A stretch of DNA of 64,000 nucleotides from Ypsolopha sequella. Taxonomy: Eukaryota > Arthropoda > Insecta > Lepidoptera > Ypsolophidae. A program made the position numbers and the translations under genes. The stretch is taken from contig CAKOHE010000062.1 of NCBI GenBank assembly GCA_934047225.1, positions 40,001-104,000 on the forward strand, in the 5' to 3' direction. Shown piece by piece: positions 30,093 to 41,470 of this stretch; position 1 is the first letter of the stretch, and each line of letters starts with the position of its first letter. Below the pieces are notes generated by a model that did no database searches, was not told the origin of the DNA, and saw nothing but the letters and a program-made list of their open reading frames with translations.

Positions 30093-33000
30093 TTATTGTT
30101 TACTCGTCCCATCCAGATCAGCTGAGGTAGAAGGCCTCGGGTCTAGGGGCTCGCAGACAGATGGTGGTGTGGCTGCAGTATGATCTTCGTTAGGCTCCGC
30201 CGTTGCCGGGTTGTTGTCATCGTGGGCAGGTGAACCGTCGTCATCAAGTGTAGCCGCCGATATGGTTGCCTGCGTGCCTGGTTGTGGAGCCCGACGCAGC
30301 TGGTCATGCGCCACTTTCCGTGGTCGTCCCCTGCCGACAACTTTTTTAACCAAATATCGATCGTTTTCGAGAACTCTAAAAATTTCATACGGTTCACTAT
30401 ACTTAGTGTCCATTGACGTTTGATTACGTGGATTATTCTTGACTAGCACGTAATCACCTCTTTGAAAAGGCCGAATTTTAGCCTTTCTTTCATCGAACCG
30501 CAACTTATCTTTCGCGGCGTTGGTTATCATTCGCTGCTCCACATGCTGTTGCAAACGATCCATATCTATCGTTTCGTCGTCCATATTTACCAAGTTTAGA
30601 AGCTCTGGTGGTACACAGTGTGTCCGCCGTGTTAGCAGTGTTAAAGGTGCTACTCCTGTAACTCTGTGTGCTGTGCAATTCATGGCCAGCTGTAGTCCTT
30701 CAAGTGCTGTATGCCAGCGCTCAGTTTCGTAGTTCTTGATCATGACCAGGGCATTCTTCAGTGTTGCCATTACCCTTTCTACTTGCCCGTTTGCTCGGCT
30801 TACTCCTGGCGCTATGGCATGTATGTTGATACCAATCCCATCGCAGTAGGTTTTAAACTCTCCGAGAAACTCGCGTCCTCCATCTACTATCACTTGGACT
30901 GGTGTTCCAAAAAGATGTACAGCACGTTTCAAAGCGGCCAAGGTGGAGCTGGGATTTTTATTGTTGGTGTAATCCAATAGTACATACTTGGAGAAGGCGT
31001 CAATAGTGACTATCACGTACTCATGCTCGTTGGTTGTGCCAAGCTTGCCTGTTAGGTCCATGTGAATTACTTGAAATGCAGCTGTGGGTTTTTTTATTGG
31101 ATGTAATTGAGCTTGTACTGCACCTGACGGTCCTTTCGACGTTCTGCATATAACGCAGTTGTCCACAAATGTACGTACTGCAGAGCTTATGCCATTGAAC
31201 CAGTAAGACTCCTTAATCTTCTGCAAAGTCTTCTCCCACCCGGTGTGTTTGAGAGCACTATGTTAAGTGTTGATGAGACTCCATTGGAAAGCCTTTGGTA
31301 CCACTATCACCTTTTGTAGACCCAGCAGCTGGTCTTGATTTACTCGCTTGAGCACACCGTCTTCTAGTAGGTGGTCTTGGACATGTTCTCCGCATAAGAG
31401 CGTATCGATGAGTGGGCGTAATGTGGCATCTCTACGCTGCTCCACCTTTACCCAATCCAAGTCTCGCATCATTACGTTGACCTGTAGAGTTTCAGGATTT
31501 CTGCTGAAGAAGTCTGCATGCTGCAACCTCTCACCTTTTCTATACTCTACTTCAAAGTCATAGTTCTGCAGAAAAGCCCACCAGCGGTATACCCGAGGCA
31601 AAAGTTCCTTCTTGTTCTTGGACGCTTTTAGAGCGTTGCAGTCTGTAATCACTTTGAACTTGCGCCCGTAGAGGTATTGACGGAAGTGCTTAATGGCTCT
31701 TACCACAGCTAAGGTCTCTAGCTCGTAGGAGTGATAGCGGCTTTCTGGATCAGTCGTTCGCATACTCATGTAGGCGACTGCATGTTGACGCCCATCAATT
31801 ATCAGTACAAGTACTGCACCATAGCCAAGACTACTGGCATCTGTGTACAACTCGATTGGTGCGTCCTCACGGAATATTGTGAGTACTGGAGCGGATGTGA
31901 GATGTTGGATGACTTCATTACGCGCTGCTTCTTGACGTTCGGTCCATTCCCACGTAGCTTCCTTCTTGGTTAACTCGTACAATGGGATCATTAGTCGAGA
32001 AAAATTAGGGATAAAGCGGCGGAAGTAGCCGGCAAGACCATTGAATTGTCTTACTTGTTTGATGGTTGTGGGGATGGGTGATTTGACTAGGGCCTCCACT
32101 TTACGTGGGCTAGGGCGGACCTCTCCGTCCGAAATTATGTTGCCAAGGTATTCTATGGAGCGTTTGAAAAAGGTTGATTTTTCGACATTGATAGAGAACC
32201 CAGCCTCTTGAAGTGCAATTAGAATTCGCTCCAAATGGGACATACCTTGCGGGAAGTCTGTACACTTACTGAGGACGTCATCGACGTAGACCTGGGCCAC
32301 ACCAGCGCTGCCTAGCAGTGGCTGAAGTGCCCTGTTGATACAACGTTGATAAACAGAGCAAGCATTGCTCAAACCGAATGGCATGGTTAAATATTCGTAC
32401 AAACCATCTGGTGTGACGAAAGCGGTTTTTTCTATAGAGGAATCCGCTACAGGGATTTGATGGAAGCCAGACGCCATATCACAGGTGCTGTAGTAGTGTC
32501 CATGAGCCAATTGATCAATTTGATCAGAAATCAGTGGGAGGGGGTAGTGATCACGTAGGGTATTTGTGTTTAACTCGCGGTAGTCAACACAAAGACGGTC
32601 ATCCCCATTTTTCTTTTTAACAAGAATAATTGGGCTAGAGTATGGGGATTTACTCTCACGAATAATTTTATACTTGAGTAGATCATTGATTATGTCTCGT
32701 ACCTTTTGTCTTTCGACAGGACTGAGGCGGTAAGGCCTACGCTCCACATATTTATCGGGATTTTTCAAACGAATTTCCAGCTCACCGGTGTTAACACGTG
32801 TCATTGGAAAACCCCGAATAAACAGGTGTGCATATTTATTGAGCAGTATACGAAGCAGTTCTATTTCACTTTCGTCTGTGAGATCACAATCAATGTGGTC
32901 AAAAATGAGGTTATGAGTGCGCATATGCATGACCACTGGCTGACGAACTAGTTCAGCCCCGTTGGGAGTAACCAGCACGTTCAGATTTGTGTTTTTGACC

Positions 33001-33155
33001 AAATCCATGCCGATCAGAATATCACCCGACATTTCTACGTCAGACACAATGAAAAATTCTAGCTCTACGTTCAAGTGGTCAATAACACAAACCGTCTTTA
33101 TTGTTATCAGTGAAATAACAGGAAACTGACCGATACCTTTGAGACAGTTGACCAC
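30093..33155 (-). pseudogene. Gypsy copy 1 pol: RT-RNase H, in-frame TAA, integrase
   Basis: The frame carries RT (LCVDYRELN, MPFGLSNA, YVDDVL), RNase H (LYTDASSLGYGAV) and, after an in-frame TAA (31263-31265, sense ACTTAACAT), integrase with HHCC (CVICRTSK) and DDE residues (HMDLTG, VDGGREF, GQVERV). Integrase has basic and Pro/Thr-rich C-terminal residues ending at TAA 30093. The TAA is also in copy 2, so it predates the duplication and both copies are probably non-autonomous. The protease-RT join is lost in this copy through a 1-nt deletion near 33168. Confidence 0.85.
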
Positions 33156-34345
33156 GTGGGTTCTCCGCCCGGAAGTTTAGCTGCGATGGACTCTCGTATC
33201 ACTGAACACTCCGCACCACTGTCAAACGTTGCCTGCAAAGCCCAGTCACCAATAGTTACCTGCATTGGAGTTGGCACTACTTGTCCAATGCAATTCACTT
33301 TTGAGGTAAGAACCTTATCACGCTTGAAGCAATTGTCATAGCTATGCCCTTCTTTGTTACAAAAGGTGCACGTGGGTCTAATTTGAGTCGCACTCCTATT
33401 GTAGTTTTGCTGCTGGACGTTATTATCTTTAGGTTTGAAACGGCAATCACGAGATTGATGACCAATTTTGTTGCAAAATCTACAATGGGGTATCGGCTGA
33501 TTATTTTCAAGTCTAGGTCGCTTACTTGGTGGTTGTGTTGTATTTGGTCCTTGTGCACGCTTAGTACGGATAGAGGAAGCGACTGAAATAAGCTCCGGTA
33601 CTGATGTGGCACGTGCATTCAGCAATTCTATGCGGAGACGCTCGTCATTCACACAACCTATAACTGCTTCTACGGCGTCATTGCTGTCTAGCTTGTCTTT
33701 CGTAACACGCCGCCACAGCACCCACGCTTGGGTTAAAAACTCTGAAATATCCTTACTCACATCGTAGAAATGTTCACGAAACTTTAAAATGTCCCGGGAG
33801 TATCTGTTTTCAGGCTCAAATGTGGTAATGAGGTTGTCCTTCAGCTCCTCCCATGAAGAAGTTGTCACGAGCCAATTGTCCACCCATAACTTGGCTCGAC
33901 CTTTGAGCAAACTTCCTACCTTCATACGCACTTCAAAATCGTTGAGGGAGTACATTTCTATCGCCTTTGTGACGTGTTGGCACCATTCACGTACCCCAAC
34001 GTTTGAATCCGGATCAAATGAAGGTAAAAAAATATCGGTAACCCTTACCTTGCTATTTCCCTGTTGAGCGGCTAGCCGCTCAGACATTTTGTTCATTGTT
34101 TCCACAATTTTTGTAAGGAAATCTACCGGCAGATTCCCAACGCCTGGGTTAAGAACAGAGGACTTACTAGAATGACCGTCAGTAGTAGGCGACGATCCCG
34201 CTTCTGATAACGAGACAGAAACTTCAAGGTTATCACCAAATGGCTCGACACCAGCATCGCCGGTGTCACGGATGCCATCTCCATCTGCCATCTTCCTATT
34301 TCGACCTATCCGGGTTGTAGATGTACTGGGATTTGAATTGATCAA
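33107..34345 (-). pseudogene. Gypsy copy 1 gag-protease, frameshifted at the protease
   Basis: From the first ATG (MINSNPSTST) or the second (MADGDGIRD), the frame covers a gag capsid-like region (VREWCQHVTKAIEMY, SLLKGRAKLWVDNW), two zinc knuckles (CRFCNKIGHQSRDC, CTFCNKEGHSYDNC) and the aspartic protease active site FDSGAECSVI. It then leaves frame after AAKLPG because a GGGG run in copy 2 is GGG here. The gag start lies inside the LTR repeat. Pol resumes in the overlapping frame. Confidence 0.85.
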
Positions 34346-35049
34346 ATGCTAGAGAGACCAAATACTTAATTTTATTACGTTACCAAAGAACTCGAGTTTC
34401 TCGTACAGCAGCGCCGACAAAAGTGCGCCATTTTTCACGTTGAAAATAGAGGCAAACTATTTTTAGAAAGCCACCTGATTGGCCTACTCGGGTTGACCAA
34501 TCAGAGCTCTTGTCATGAAACCGCGTGAACTAGCCTCTACGATCAACGCTAACAAAACTGTGTCTTTTTATAAATCATTATCTTGGTAATTACAATAATC
34601 ATGATTCAATTTACTGACAATTCAATTCACTATTTTTAACAGTCATTAGAAACAATAGAAACTATTATTTAATTAATCTATGTCTACTAGTAATAAAGAA
34701 ATTACGGAACGATTGAAACTACGGCGTAAAACGGATGAACAGAAAAGATTTGGAGATCGAATTTAGATTAATTCATTGTGATGTGAATAATCAGCCAATA
34801 GAAAGCCTCAAAACTTAATGATAATCAATAAGAAACATTACTAGATTAATATTGAATTAATGAACCCTAAATTTAGCCTACACTGTACATAAAATACTGA
34901 GCAGCGAGTAGCGACATCTTGAGGACGAGTTTTACAACAGTTCGTTCTCCGAGCTCGCTCTCATCGAAACCACGTCATATAGTGTCGCGTAGAGACATCT
35001 TGCGGCAGATGAACGCAACAACCGAGCACGTAGCAAAGTCGCGCCGATA
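34207..35049 (-). repeat. 5' LTR of gypsy copy 1
   Basis: 843 bp, matching 28232-29074. The sense start is tatcggcg, and the repeat ends in the gag frame at gtctcgttat. No tRNA-complementary TGG primer site directly follows. Upstream flanking sequence is the A-rich E2 3' UTR. Confidence 0.82.
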
Positions 35050-35405
35050 TATATATAGGTATTTTTTTTTTTTTTATTTATTTTTTTTTTTTTTCTTTTT
35101 TCCTTTTTTTTTTTGATTTTTTTTTTTTATACTATTTATTTAGTTATTATTATTATGATTTTTATTATTATTAATATATATATATTTTTTAATATGTACA
35201 TATATTTTTTTTAAAACATGCTTAATATTAAGAGATAATTGAGAGGTTATATAACATTAAGCTCAGAAGTATTTTTTTTTTTTTTTTTTTTTGTTGACGC
35301 TAAACCATCCGCTGCTCAGGCGCCCGTGTGTCACCTGCGCCGCTCTTTAGCATCGCGTCAGCAACACCTATGTCACTGTTTCGCATAGCCATTTTTAAGT
35401 TATAA
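35050..35405 (-). other. E2(-) proximal 3' UTR
   Basis: This is the remnant of the ORF2 end and the 3' UTR before the LTR insertion. It reads KMAMRNSDIGVADAML out of frame in this copy and then passes into A-rich low-complexity sequence. It mirrors 41884-42220 of E2(+). Confidence 0.7.
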
Positions 35406-35775
35406 CTATTCACGGATTTTACCGGTCTCCGCTGACAGGGCGTTCAAGATGATGTGAACTATGGCGTCATTTTCGCGGCGAACTGTGTAGTACACACAGC
35501 TGCCGGTGTGTCTGGACACCGCCACGACCGCGTGATTGACGCTGCTGTGCAGCTGCAGGTTCTTTTTTGCAGTTCTTACGATAACCACTCTCTCCCACGT
35601 TAGTCCCTGAGCTTCATGGATTGTGTGGAGACGCGATCCTTGTTGCTTCCCGAACCCTAGACCTTTAAGGAGCTCCTTCTCGGCTTGGGTGTGGACAAGG
35701 TAGAGCGTGTTTGGCTCGTCTTTTGGGAGTCGCGTCTCTTCGTATGTTTCCAGTGTCAGGGACCGTGTTTGAGCC
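35406..35775 (-). pseudogene. E2(-) ORF2 fragment: helicase C-terminus with 4-bp insertion
   Basis: The fragment covers helicase motifs V and VI (IHEAQGLTW, AVSRHTGS). It enters at the inversion breakpoint 35775. Compared with E2(+), four extra bases after GKIRE (sense GAATAGTTATAAC against GAATATAAC) create TAG and truncate the last ~28 residues. Confidence 0.83.
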
Positions 35776-37334
35776 ACAAACGGCACAAATCCAACCTGGA
35801 GAAGGAAAGAAGCCGGCACGCTCTGGAACTCGTCAGAGTTGAGCGTGCCCACACTAGACAGCTCACAGAGGTGACCAACAACCTCACCATCAACCTCCAA
35901 AAAACAATGGAGGAAGTAGGACAGGGTCTCCGGGAAACAAAGGCCGTGAGAGAATGGCTAGCGTATGAAACGCGGGATCCATTCGGACAAATAGGGGAAG
36001 CTAGGGACCGCCTGGCCGCCATCGACCAAGCTGTGCAGGGCTTATCGAAACAGTTAGCCCAGTTGTCAGTTGAAGGGTCCGGTTGTCCGGAGAGCTCTCT
36101 CAGAGGAGACTACAACAAACTCTCCACCAGTATAGAGCAGCTCTCCAGACAACTAGACTCAATGAGGAGAGAAACATCTACTCTCTCCCAAAGGACAACA
36201 GAGCTGCACGAACGGATGGCAATCCGGGTGGATACAACTCCAATCACGGAACCCTCACAACCACAGACCGACCGCTTAGAGCAGGAGGTAAAGGATGTGA
36301 GGGAAACGCTGACACAACTCGACACCTACATAAAAAACACATTACGCGAGGCAATCACCACCAACGAAGCGAACCCCACAAATTCGGAACTCACAGAGCA
36401 CCTCCAGCCGCTCACCGAAAGGCTTGAGGCAGTCTCTTCGGAGCTCAAAACTATGCGCGAACAAAGAATGCACACACCCCCGCCGCAACTCAGCTTAGAG
36501 ACCGAGATCGCTGAGGCGAGCGGGTGGACCGTAGTGCAGCGGAAGCGCAAGCCGGAGAGACAGCCAGCCACACCGCCTTCACCAAGACCGAACCACAGCA
36601 TTATCGTCTCCTCGACGGACGCCACAAAGACCGGGGAAAATGTCATCAAGACGATAATCGGTGCGCTGGACATGGGAAAAACCGGCGCACGGGTGGATCG
36701 GGTCAGAAAGGCGAGGAACCAAAAGGTTGTCCTTACTTGTGGGTCCAAAGAAGACCTGGCCCTGGTAAGGACAAGAGTTAAAAATAACAACACCTTAAAA
36801 GTGGAAGAGCCTCGCGTGAATAATCCTTTAGTAATAGTGAGAAACGTCCTCGCCTATCAGAAGGATGACGAGATTACGCAGCAATTCCGGGCTCAAAATA
36901 AACAATTGTTCATGGGCCTGGAGAAAGACGACAATCTCATCAGAGTCAAATACAGAAAGAAAGCGAGAAACCCCCTGCAAGCTCATATAGTTTTCGAGGT
37001 GTCGGCGGCGCTCTATGGGAGGCTGATGGAGGCTAAAAAAGTCTACATCGGCCTCTCACGGAGCCCCGTCGAGGATCAGTCGCCCCTAATCCAGTGCTCC
37101 AGGTGCTGGGGATACGGCCACACAAAAAGCCTCTGCCGGGAGAAGGAGGACCTCTGCGGATTCTGCGGGGGAAATCACTCCTGGGAGAAATGTCGCAGCA
37201 GGAAGGAGAATGCTCTCCCGAAATGCAAAAACTGTGAACAGGCCCACACCCCAACATCAAAAGCGCACGCAGCATACGACAATGAAAAACAAAAGATGGA
37301 CGCCATAGCTCGCTCGCGTGTGAGCTACTGCTAA
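35776..37334 (+). CDS. D+ ORF1 (gag-like), 5' truncated
   Basis: About 519 codons remain of a gag-like ORF1. The fragment opens in the coiled-coil segment (SNLEKERSRHALELVRVERAHTR in two parts: SNLEKERSRH, ELVRVERAHTR), corresponding to about residue 165 of F ORF1. It continues with a long polar linker, the NHSIIVSSTDATKTG region, RKARNQKVVLTC and zinc knuckles CSRCWGYGHTKSLC, CGFCGGNHSWEKC and a third. Any upstream in-frame ATG (35685) belongs to the opposite-strand E2 sequence and is not its start. Stop TAA at 37332-37334 lies in the conserved TACTGCTAAGGGC junction. Confidence 0.85.
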
Positions 37335-38841
37335 GGGCGACGATACCACCCCCACCTCTCCCCCCCCGAGTGCTTCCCATAGCAAACTGCTAGTAATTCA
37401 GGCTAACCTGCAGCGCAACAAACTGGCGACGCAGGAGCTGATACAGGCAGCCAAGGAACGAGGGGTCTCTATTGCCCTGGTACAGGAACACTATGTGGGA
37501 CGTAGTGGCAATATGAGCACCTACCCCGGCGCACAAGTCATTCAGTGCACCCTTAATCGCACAAAACCAGTGAAAGCTGCTGTCATCATTTTCGGAGACC
37601 AACTGAGGGTAATTCACGACCCACAGTTGGTGACCGAGACTGAGGCAGCGGTGACCCTGGTGGCGGGCAGCCTCAAGCTGGCAGTGCTATCGGTGTACTT
37701 CGAGGGGGATCAAGACATCAATGTGAACTTGCAGAGTGTTGAACAAAAATGCAAAAAGCTCAACACCAGCAACATTCTCATAGGCGGGGACGTAAACGCG
37801 TGGAGCCTCTGGTGGGGTAGCAAGCACGACGACCCCAGGGGAATAGCCTACAGCGCCTTCCTCGACGAGATGGAGTTCCATGTTCTCAACAGGGGGGAAA
37901 CCCCCACGTTTGAGACATACAGGGGAGGTAGACTATACAGCAGCATAGTGGATGTTACTGCGTGTAGTCAATCTCTGCTAGGCAGGATTGAAAACTGGAG
38001 AGTGGACCGTGGTATGACAACGTCAGACCACAACGCCATTACCTTCGCCTTGCGACTGGACAGAGAGTTAGTGGCTCTAGAACCCACTACCACTCGCAGG
38101 TTTAACGTCAAGAAGGCAAACTGGCGAGAATTCCAACTTCACGTGAAGTCTGGCTTAGCCGAGAGTAACATCTCCCTGGACAACATCAACTCCATCTCGA
38201 GCGTCGAGGAACTGGATGAAATGCTTGTCGCATACACCAACGCCATTCAAAAGGCATGCGACAAAGCAATTCCCAAACTAGGCGCCTACAAAGGCAAGGT
38301 AGCACCCCCCTGGTGGTCCAAAGACCTCGCTGACCTGAAAAGAGAGGTTACTCGAAGGAGGCGAAGGATCCGTAACGCTGCACCCACTAGACGGGAACAC
38401 GTGGTTGGAGAGTACCTTACCGCCAAGCTGGACTACGAAAAAAAGGCTAGTGAAGCCCAAACCCAAAGCTGGAAAGAGTTCTGCTCGACGCAGGAAAAGG
38501 AGAGCATGTGGGATGGGATATACAGAGTAATAAGGCGAACAACTAAGAGGCGAGAAGACCCGCTTCTGAGGAACGAGAAGGGCGAGACACTCAGTCCCGA
38601 GGCATCGGCCGATCTCCTGGCCAGCACGTTCTACCCTGACGACTCTGCATTGACCGACCAACCCTTCCACAAACATCTCCGAGAGCTGACGGACTCCAAC
38701 CCCGAGGATATCCAAGATCTGTCGGAAGACGACCCACCGTTCACGGAAGCCGAATTGGATTCAGTCCTCCACGACATTAATCCAAAAAAGGCACCGGGAA
38801 TAAATTTGTCACCATCTCACCTGGCCTTGCTCTCCTCCTAA
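37330..38841 (+). pseudogene. D+ ORF2 N-terminal part: endonuclease, RT start, ending at deletion
   Basis: The frame opens at the ORF1 stop, +1, with no early ATG. The endonuclease is complete: IQANLQRNK, VQEHYVG (His where A, C and F have Pro), GDVNAWSLWWGS and SDHNAI. The pre-RT region MWDGIYRVIRRT and NPKKAPG follow. At 38799 it joins downstream sequence and reads 13 foreign codons to TAA at 38841. The ATG at 37495 is inside the endonuclease and is not a real start. Confidence 0.85.
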
Positions 38842-40877
38842 AGGGGAGCAATTTCAAGGCAACCATGAGGCGGAAAGCATTCGAGGCGCTCGGGGACGCC
38901 ACCGTGGCAGGTCATCGCTGCCGAATAGTGCGAACCAAGAATAAAATCATCGCGCTATTCGTGGCCGGCGACGACGTTTCAGAATTCGCCCAGGCGAGTT
39001 CGATGCTTTCCAGCCTAGCAGCCATTGACGGACCTGCTAAGAAAATCAGCGTGGACGCTATGGTAGTGGCCTACTTAAAAGCCGAAGTGGAAGATTACTC
39101 GGGGATCCTCAGAGCCTCGAGTAAACACGAGATGGTGGTTTACGAGGACAGAGGCCAAAACCTCAGTTATCTAAGACCGTACCGTCTCGATGAATCTTCC
39201 ACCCCCACCGACAGCTGGGGCTACCCAATAGCAAGTCCAGAACTTAGCGGTTCAGAAAGGCTGCAAGAAAAAATCGCAGGTGAGAGACAGCCGCCCCCTC
39301 GCCAAAAGGAGTCGGAAGGAGTGTTGTCAACCATGACCAGAGCAGCAGTCGGTTGCTTCACGAACATTGCATCACGAATAAAGAAACACTCGGACACACT
39401 CACACCCCCCAGACCCACAACCTCATCAGGGACAGTCTCAGGAATAACCCGAACAAACCCATCAAAATCCTACAGGGGCCTGGTTGCCCGACCGGAACTC
39501 GTTACACCCACCACTCCATCGGACCACTTGTCCAATGCACTCCTGGAGTACGTAGCGATGCTCAAAGGCACAGTTGTTTCTAAACAAGAAACATGCCGAA
39601 CGATCCTCCGAGCCTATCGTCGGGGGAACGAGCAATTGTTACATTCCAAACTCGAGGAGTGCGACGCGGCGGTGTACAACAACGCTACCTTCCAAGTATT
39701 GGGGGGAACAATGGCGGGGGAGTACATGGCCGCGTTCAATGGCACCAGTGGTTTTGTGGAACTGGATGAAAATGAGTCAAACCGGATGGGGAAACCAGTT
39801 TTCACCACCCCAGTGGATGACCCCATTGTGGTTGTCGCCAAGTGTACACGGATAATGCTGGAGGACAGAATCTTAACAACAGCAAACAAACTGCTAGGGG
39901 ATTCTGAACCCACCGAAGCCGTTGTACAAATGCTGACACCAGAAATGGAATGGGTAAACGGGGTCCCAGGTAGTGGAAAAACAACCTGGGTAGTCAACAA
40001 CTTTGACAATGAAACGGACCTGGTAACAACGTCCACCCTAGAAGGAGCGAGAGACCTCCGTCAAAAGCTGGAGGACAAGCTCGGCAGAACTGCAAAATTC
40101 AGGGTGCGCACGATGGCCTCATTGCTAGTAAAAGGCATTCGCGAGGGCGAGAGCTTCCGTCGGCTTATAGTCGATGAGGCTCTCATGAGCCATTTTGGAG
40201 CCATCGTGTTAGCAACCAGGATAGTCGGCGCCAGCAAAATCTTGCTCCTGGGTGACCAAAACCAGGTCCCTTTCATTGACAGAGAAAACCTCTTCCCGAT
40301 GAGGTACCTTAGTCCCAGTATTTTTGGTAGCATAACAAAACAACTGCTGTGCACACACCGAAACCCCATGGACGTAGCATATGCCCTAAGGGAGATCTAC
40401 AGTGGCATATACTCGTCCAAAGCTCAAACACGGTCCTTGACTCTGGAATCCTACGAAGAGACGCGACCTCCAAGAAACGAGCATAACACGCTCTACCTTG
40501 TACACACCCAGGCCGAAAAAGCCTTCCTAGAAGGTCTGGATTATGGTAAGCAACAAGGGTCGCGTATCCACACAATCCACGAGGCTCAAGGACTTACGTG
40601 GGAGAGAGTGGTGATCATAAGAACTGCGAAAGTCACCCAGCAGTTGCACAGCAGCATCCATCACGCGGTCGTGGCGGTGTCAAGGCATACTGGCAGCTGT
40701 GTGTATTACACGGCTCGCCGAAAGAACGATGCCATAGTTCGGCTAATAATGAACGCCCTGGCAGCTGAGACCGGCACGATCAAAGAGTATAATTTAAAAA
40801 TGGCCTGGAGGAACCGAGACACGTCAGTGGCTGACGCCATGCTGAGTGGCGGCACGGGCGGCACCCCAGTCGTCTGA
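38799..40877 (+). CDS. D+ ORF2 C-terminal part: unknown domain plus SF1 helicase
   Basis: This is 692 codons, open from the deletion junction, with a first ATG at 38865 (MRRKAFEALG). It retains the unknown domain from FVTISPGLALLLKG to YEDRGQNLSYLRP. The complete helicase follows: GVPGSGKTTW (39960), VDEALMSHFG, LGDQNQVPF, CTHRNPMDVAYAL, IHEAQGLTW and AVSRHTGS. The stop is TGA at 40875-40877. It is almost the same as D2, with few substitutions (for example SIFGS for SLFGS). Alone it could encode a free-standing helicase, but no promoter evidence supports that. Confidence 0.87.
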   Translation, partial: NKFVTISPGLALLLKGSNFKATMRRKAFEALGDATVAGHRCRIVRTKNKIIALFVAGDDVSEFAQASSMLSSLAAIDGPAKKISVDAMVVAYLKAEVEDYSGILRASSKHEMVVYEDRGQNLSYLRPYRLDESSTPTDSWGYPIASPELSGSERLQEKIAGERQPPPRQKESEGVLSTMTRAAVGCFTNIASRIKKHSDTLTPPRPTTSSGTVSGITRTNPSKSYRGLVARPELVTPTTPSDHLSNALLEYVAMLKGTVVSKQETCRTILRAYRRGNEQLLHSKLEECDAAVYNNATFQVLGGTMAGEYMAAFNGTSGFVELDENESNRMGKPVFTTPVDDPIVVVAKCTRIMLEDRILTTANKLLGDSEPTEAVVQMLTPEMEWVNGVPGSGKTTWVVNNFDNETDLVTTSTLEGARDLRQKLEDKLGRTAKFRVRTMASLLVKGIREGESFRRLIVDEALMSHFGAIVLATRIVGASKILLLGDQNQVPFIDRENLFPMRYLSPSIFGSITKQLLCTHRNPMDVAYALREIYSGIYSSKAQTRSLTLESYEETRPPRNEHNTLYLVHTQAEKAFLEGLDYGKQQGSRIHTIHEAQGLTWERVVIIRTAKVTQQLHSSIHHAVVAVSRHTGSCVYYTARRKNDAIVRLIMNALAAETGTIKEYNLKMAWRNRDTSVADAMLSGGTGGTPVV

Positions 40878-41163
40878 GCCGGGTAAAGTTGTGCGTCCCA
40901 CCTCCTCACAATAAAGGTGTTTGTTTGTAGTATTTGAAATCTCATAATTGTAAAATTTTCATATCCATATTAATTAAAATTTTGTATAATTGTAGTATGA
41001 ACTTATTTTAAAAATAAAATATGTATCGTGTAGTAGTATAATATTTAATATTCATAAAAAAAAAAAAAAAAAAATTAAAAATCTAGTAAACAAAAAAAAA
41101 AAAAAAAATAAATATATATATATAAACGTATAAAAATAATGATCATAATAATAATAACGACAA

Positions 41164-41205
<42 letters not shown>

Positions 41206-41443
41206 GATATATTTATGTTTGTAATTAGTTATAAGTAAGGGTCAATTTAATCTCAATTGTAACAACTAAATTCACATAAAAAAAAAAAAAATTATATCAC
41301 CTAAAAACTAATATATTTTATGTAAGGAGCGAAAAGGAGAAGTAACGAACAAATTAAACAAATTAAACATGACTAAAAAAGGTATGGCGATCAATGTCCA
41401 TAGCACTTGTGTTTTATTATAAAAAAAAAAAAAAAAAAAAAAA
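40878..41443 (+). other. D+ 3' UTR and poly(A)
   Basis: AATAAA lies about 32 bases after the stop. A- and AT-microsatellites follow at 41057-41200, then TAAGGGTC (about 41236), AAGGAGCGAAAAG and the terminal hairpin TATGG...CCATA (41383-41402), then poly(A). It is the inverted counterpart of 20401-19859. Confidence 0.75.
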
Positions 41444-41468
41444 CCTAACCTAACCTAACCTAACCTAA
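41444..41468 (+). repeat. Telomeric (CCTAA)n tract between D+ and E2(+)
   Basis: Five CCTAA units. The last unit overlaps the coding sequence CCTAAGGGAGATC found inside full helicase copies, so E2(+) was truncated at a 5-bp microhomology between its cDNA and the telomere. Confidence 0.93.
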
Positions 41469-41470
41469 GG

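Larger units (their letters stand above)
28232..35049 (-). mobile_element. Ty3/gypsy-type LTR retrotransposon, copy 1 (nested in E2)
   Basis: This is a 6,818-bp element with 843-bp direct terminal repeats, gag with two CCHC knuckles, protease, RT, RNase H and integrase in Ty3/gypsy order. Flanks are TATATA-rich, so the 5-bp ATATA target duplication is compatible but low-complexity. Subtracting the 396 bp of hAT plus target duplication, copy 2 is 6,819 bp, so the copies differ by essentially one indel: the G-run deletion that breaks the protease frame here. No env-like ORF is seen. A chromodomain was not recognised. Confidence 0.88.
27977..35775 (-). mobile_element. E2(-): truncated helicase-family element carrying a nested LTR retrotransposon
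   Basis: The minus-strand host element consists of the end of ORF2 (35775-35406) and its 3' UTR, split by the LTR element at 35049-28232. The 3' UTR resumes afterwards and ends with hairpin TATGGGA-taagatc-TCCCATA (28013-28033) and poly(A). The upstream end is not a telomere junction: at 35775/35776 it abuts + strand ORF1 of D+. The copy at 41469-49687 carries the same LTR insertion at the same base, so the two descend from one insertion. Confidence 0.87.
35776..41443 (+). mobile_element. Element D+: helicase-family element, broken 5' end and 2.5-kb internal deletion
   Basis: It begins inside ORF1 at a strand-switch breakpoint (35775/35776), continues into ORF2 with the endonuclease and RT start, jumps at 38799 to the unknown domain and helicase, and ends in poly(A) at 41421-41443. 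From 38480 on it is nearly identical to D2 in reverse. Relative to D2, 2,479 bp (D2 24958 to 22480) are missing with a single-base microhomology, removing most of RT, RNase H and CCHC and shifting the frame. Confidence 0.88.

Noticed and set aside
35685..37334. ORF1 of D+ starting at 35685
   Set aside because: The first 30 codons are antisense E2 sequence across the breakpoint, so the start is fortuitous.
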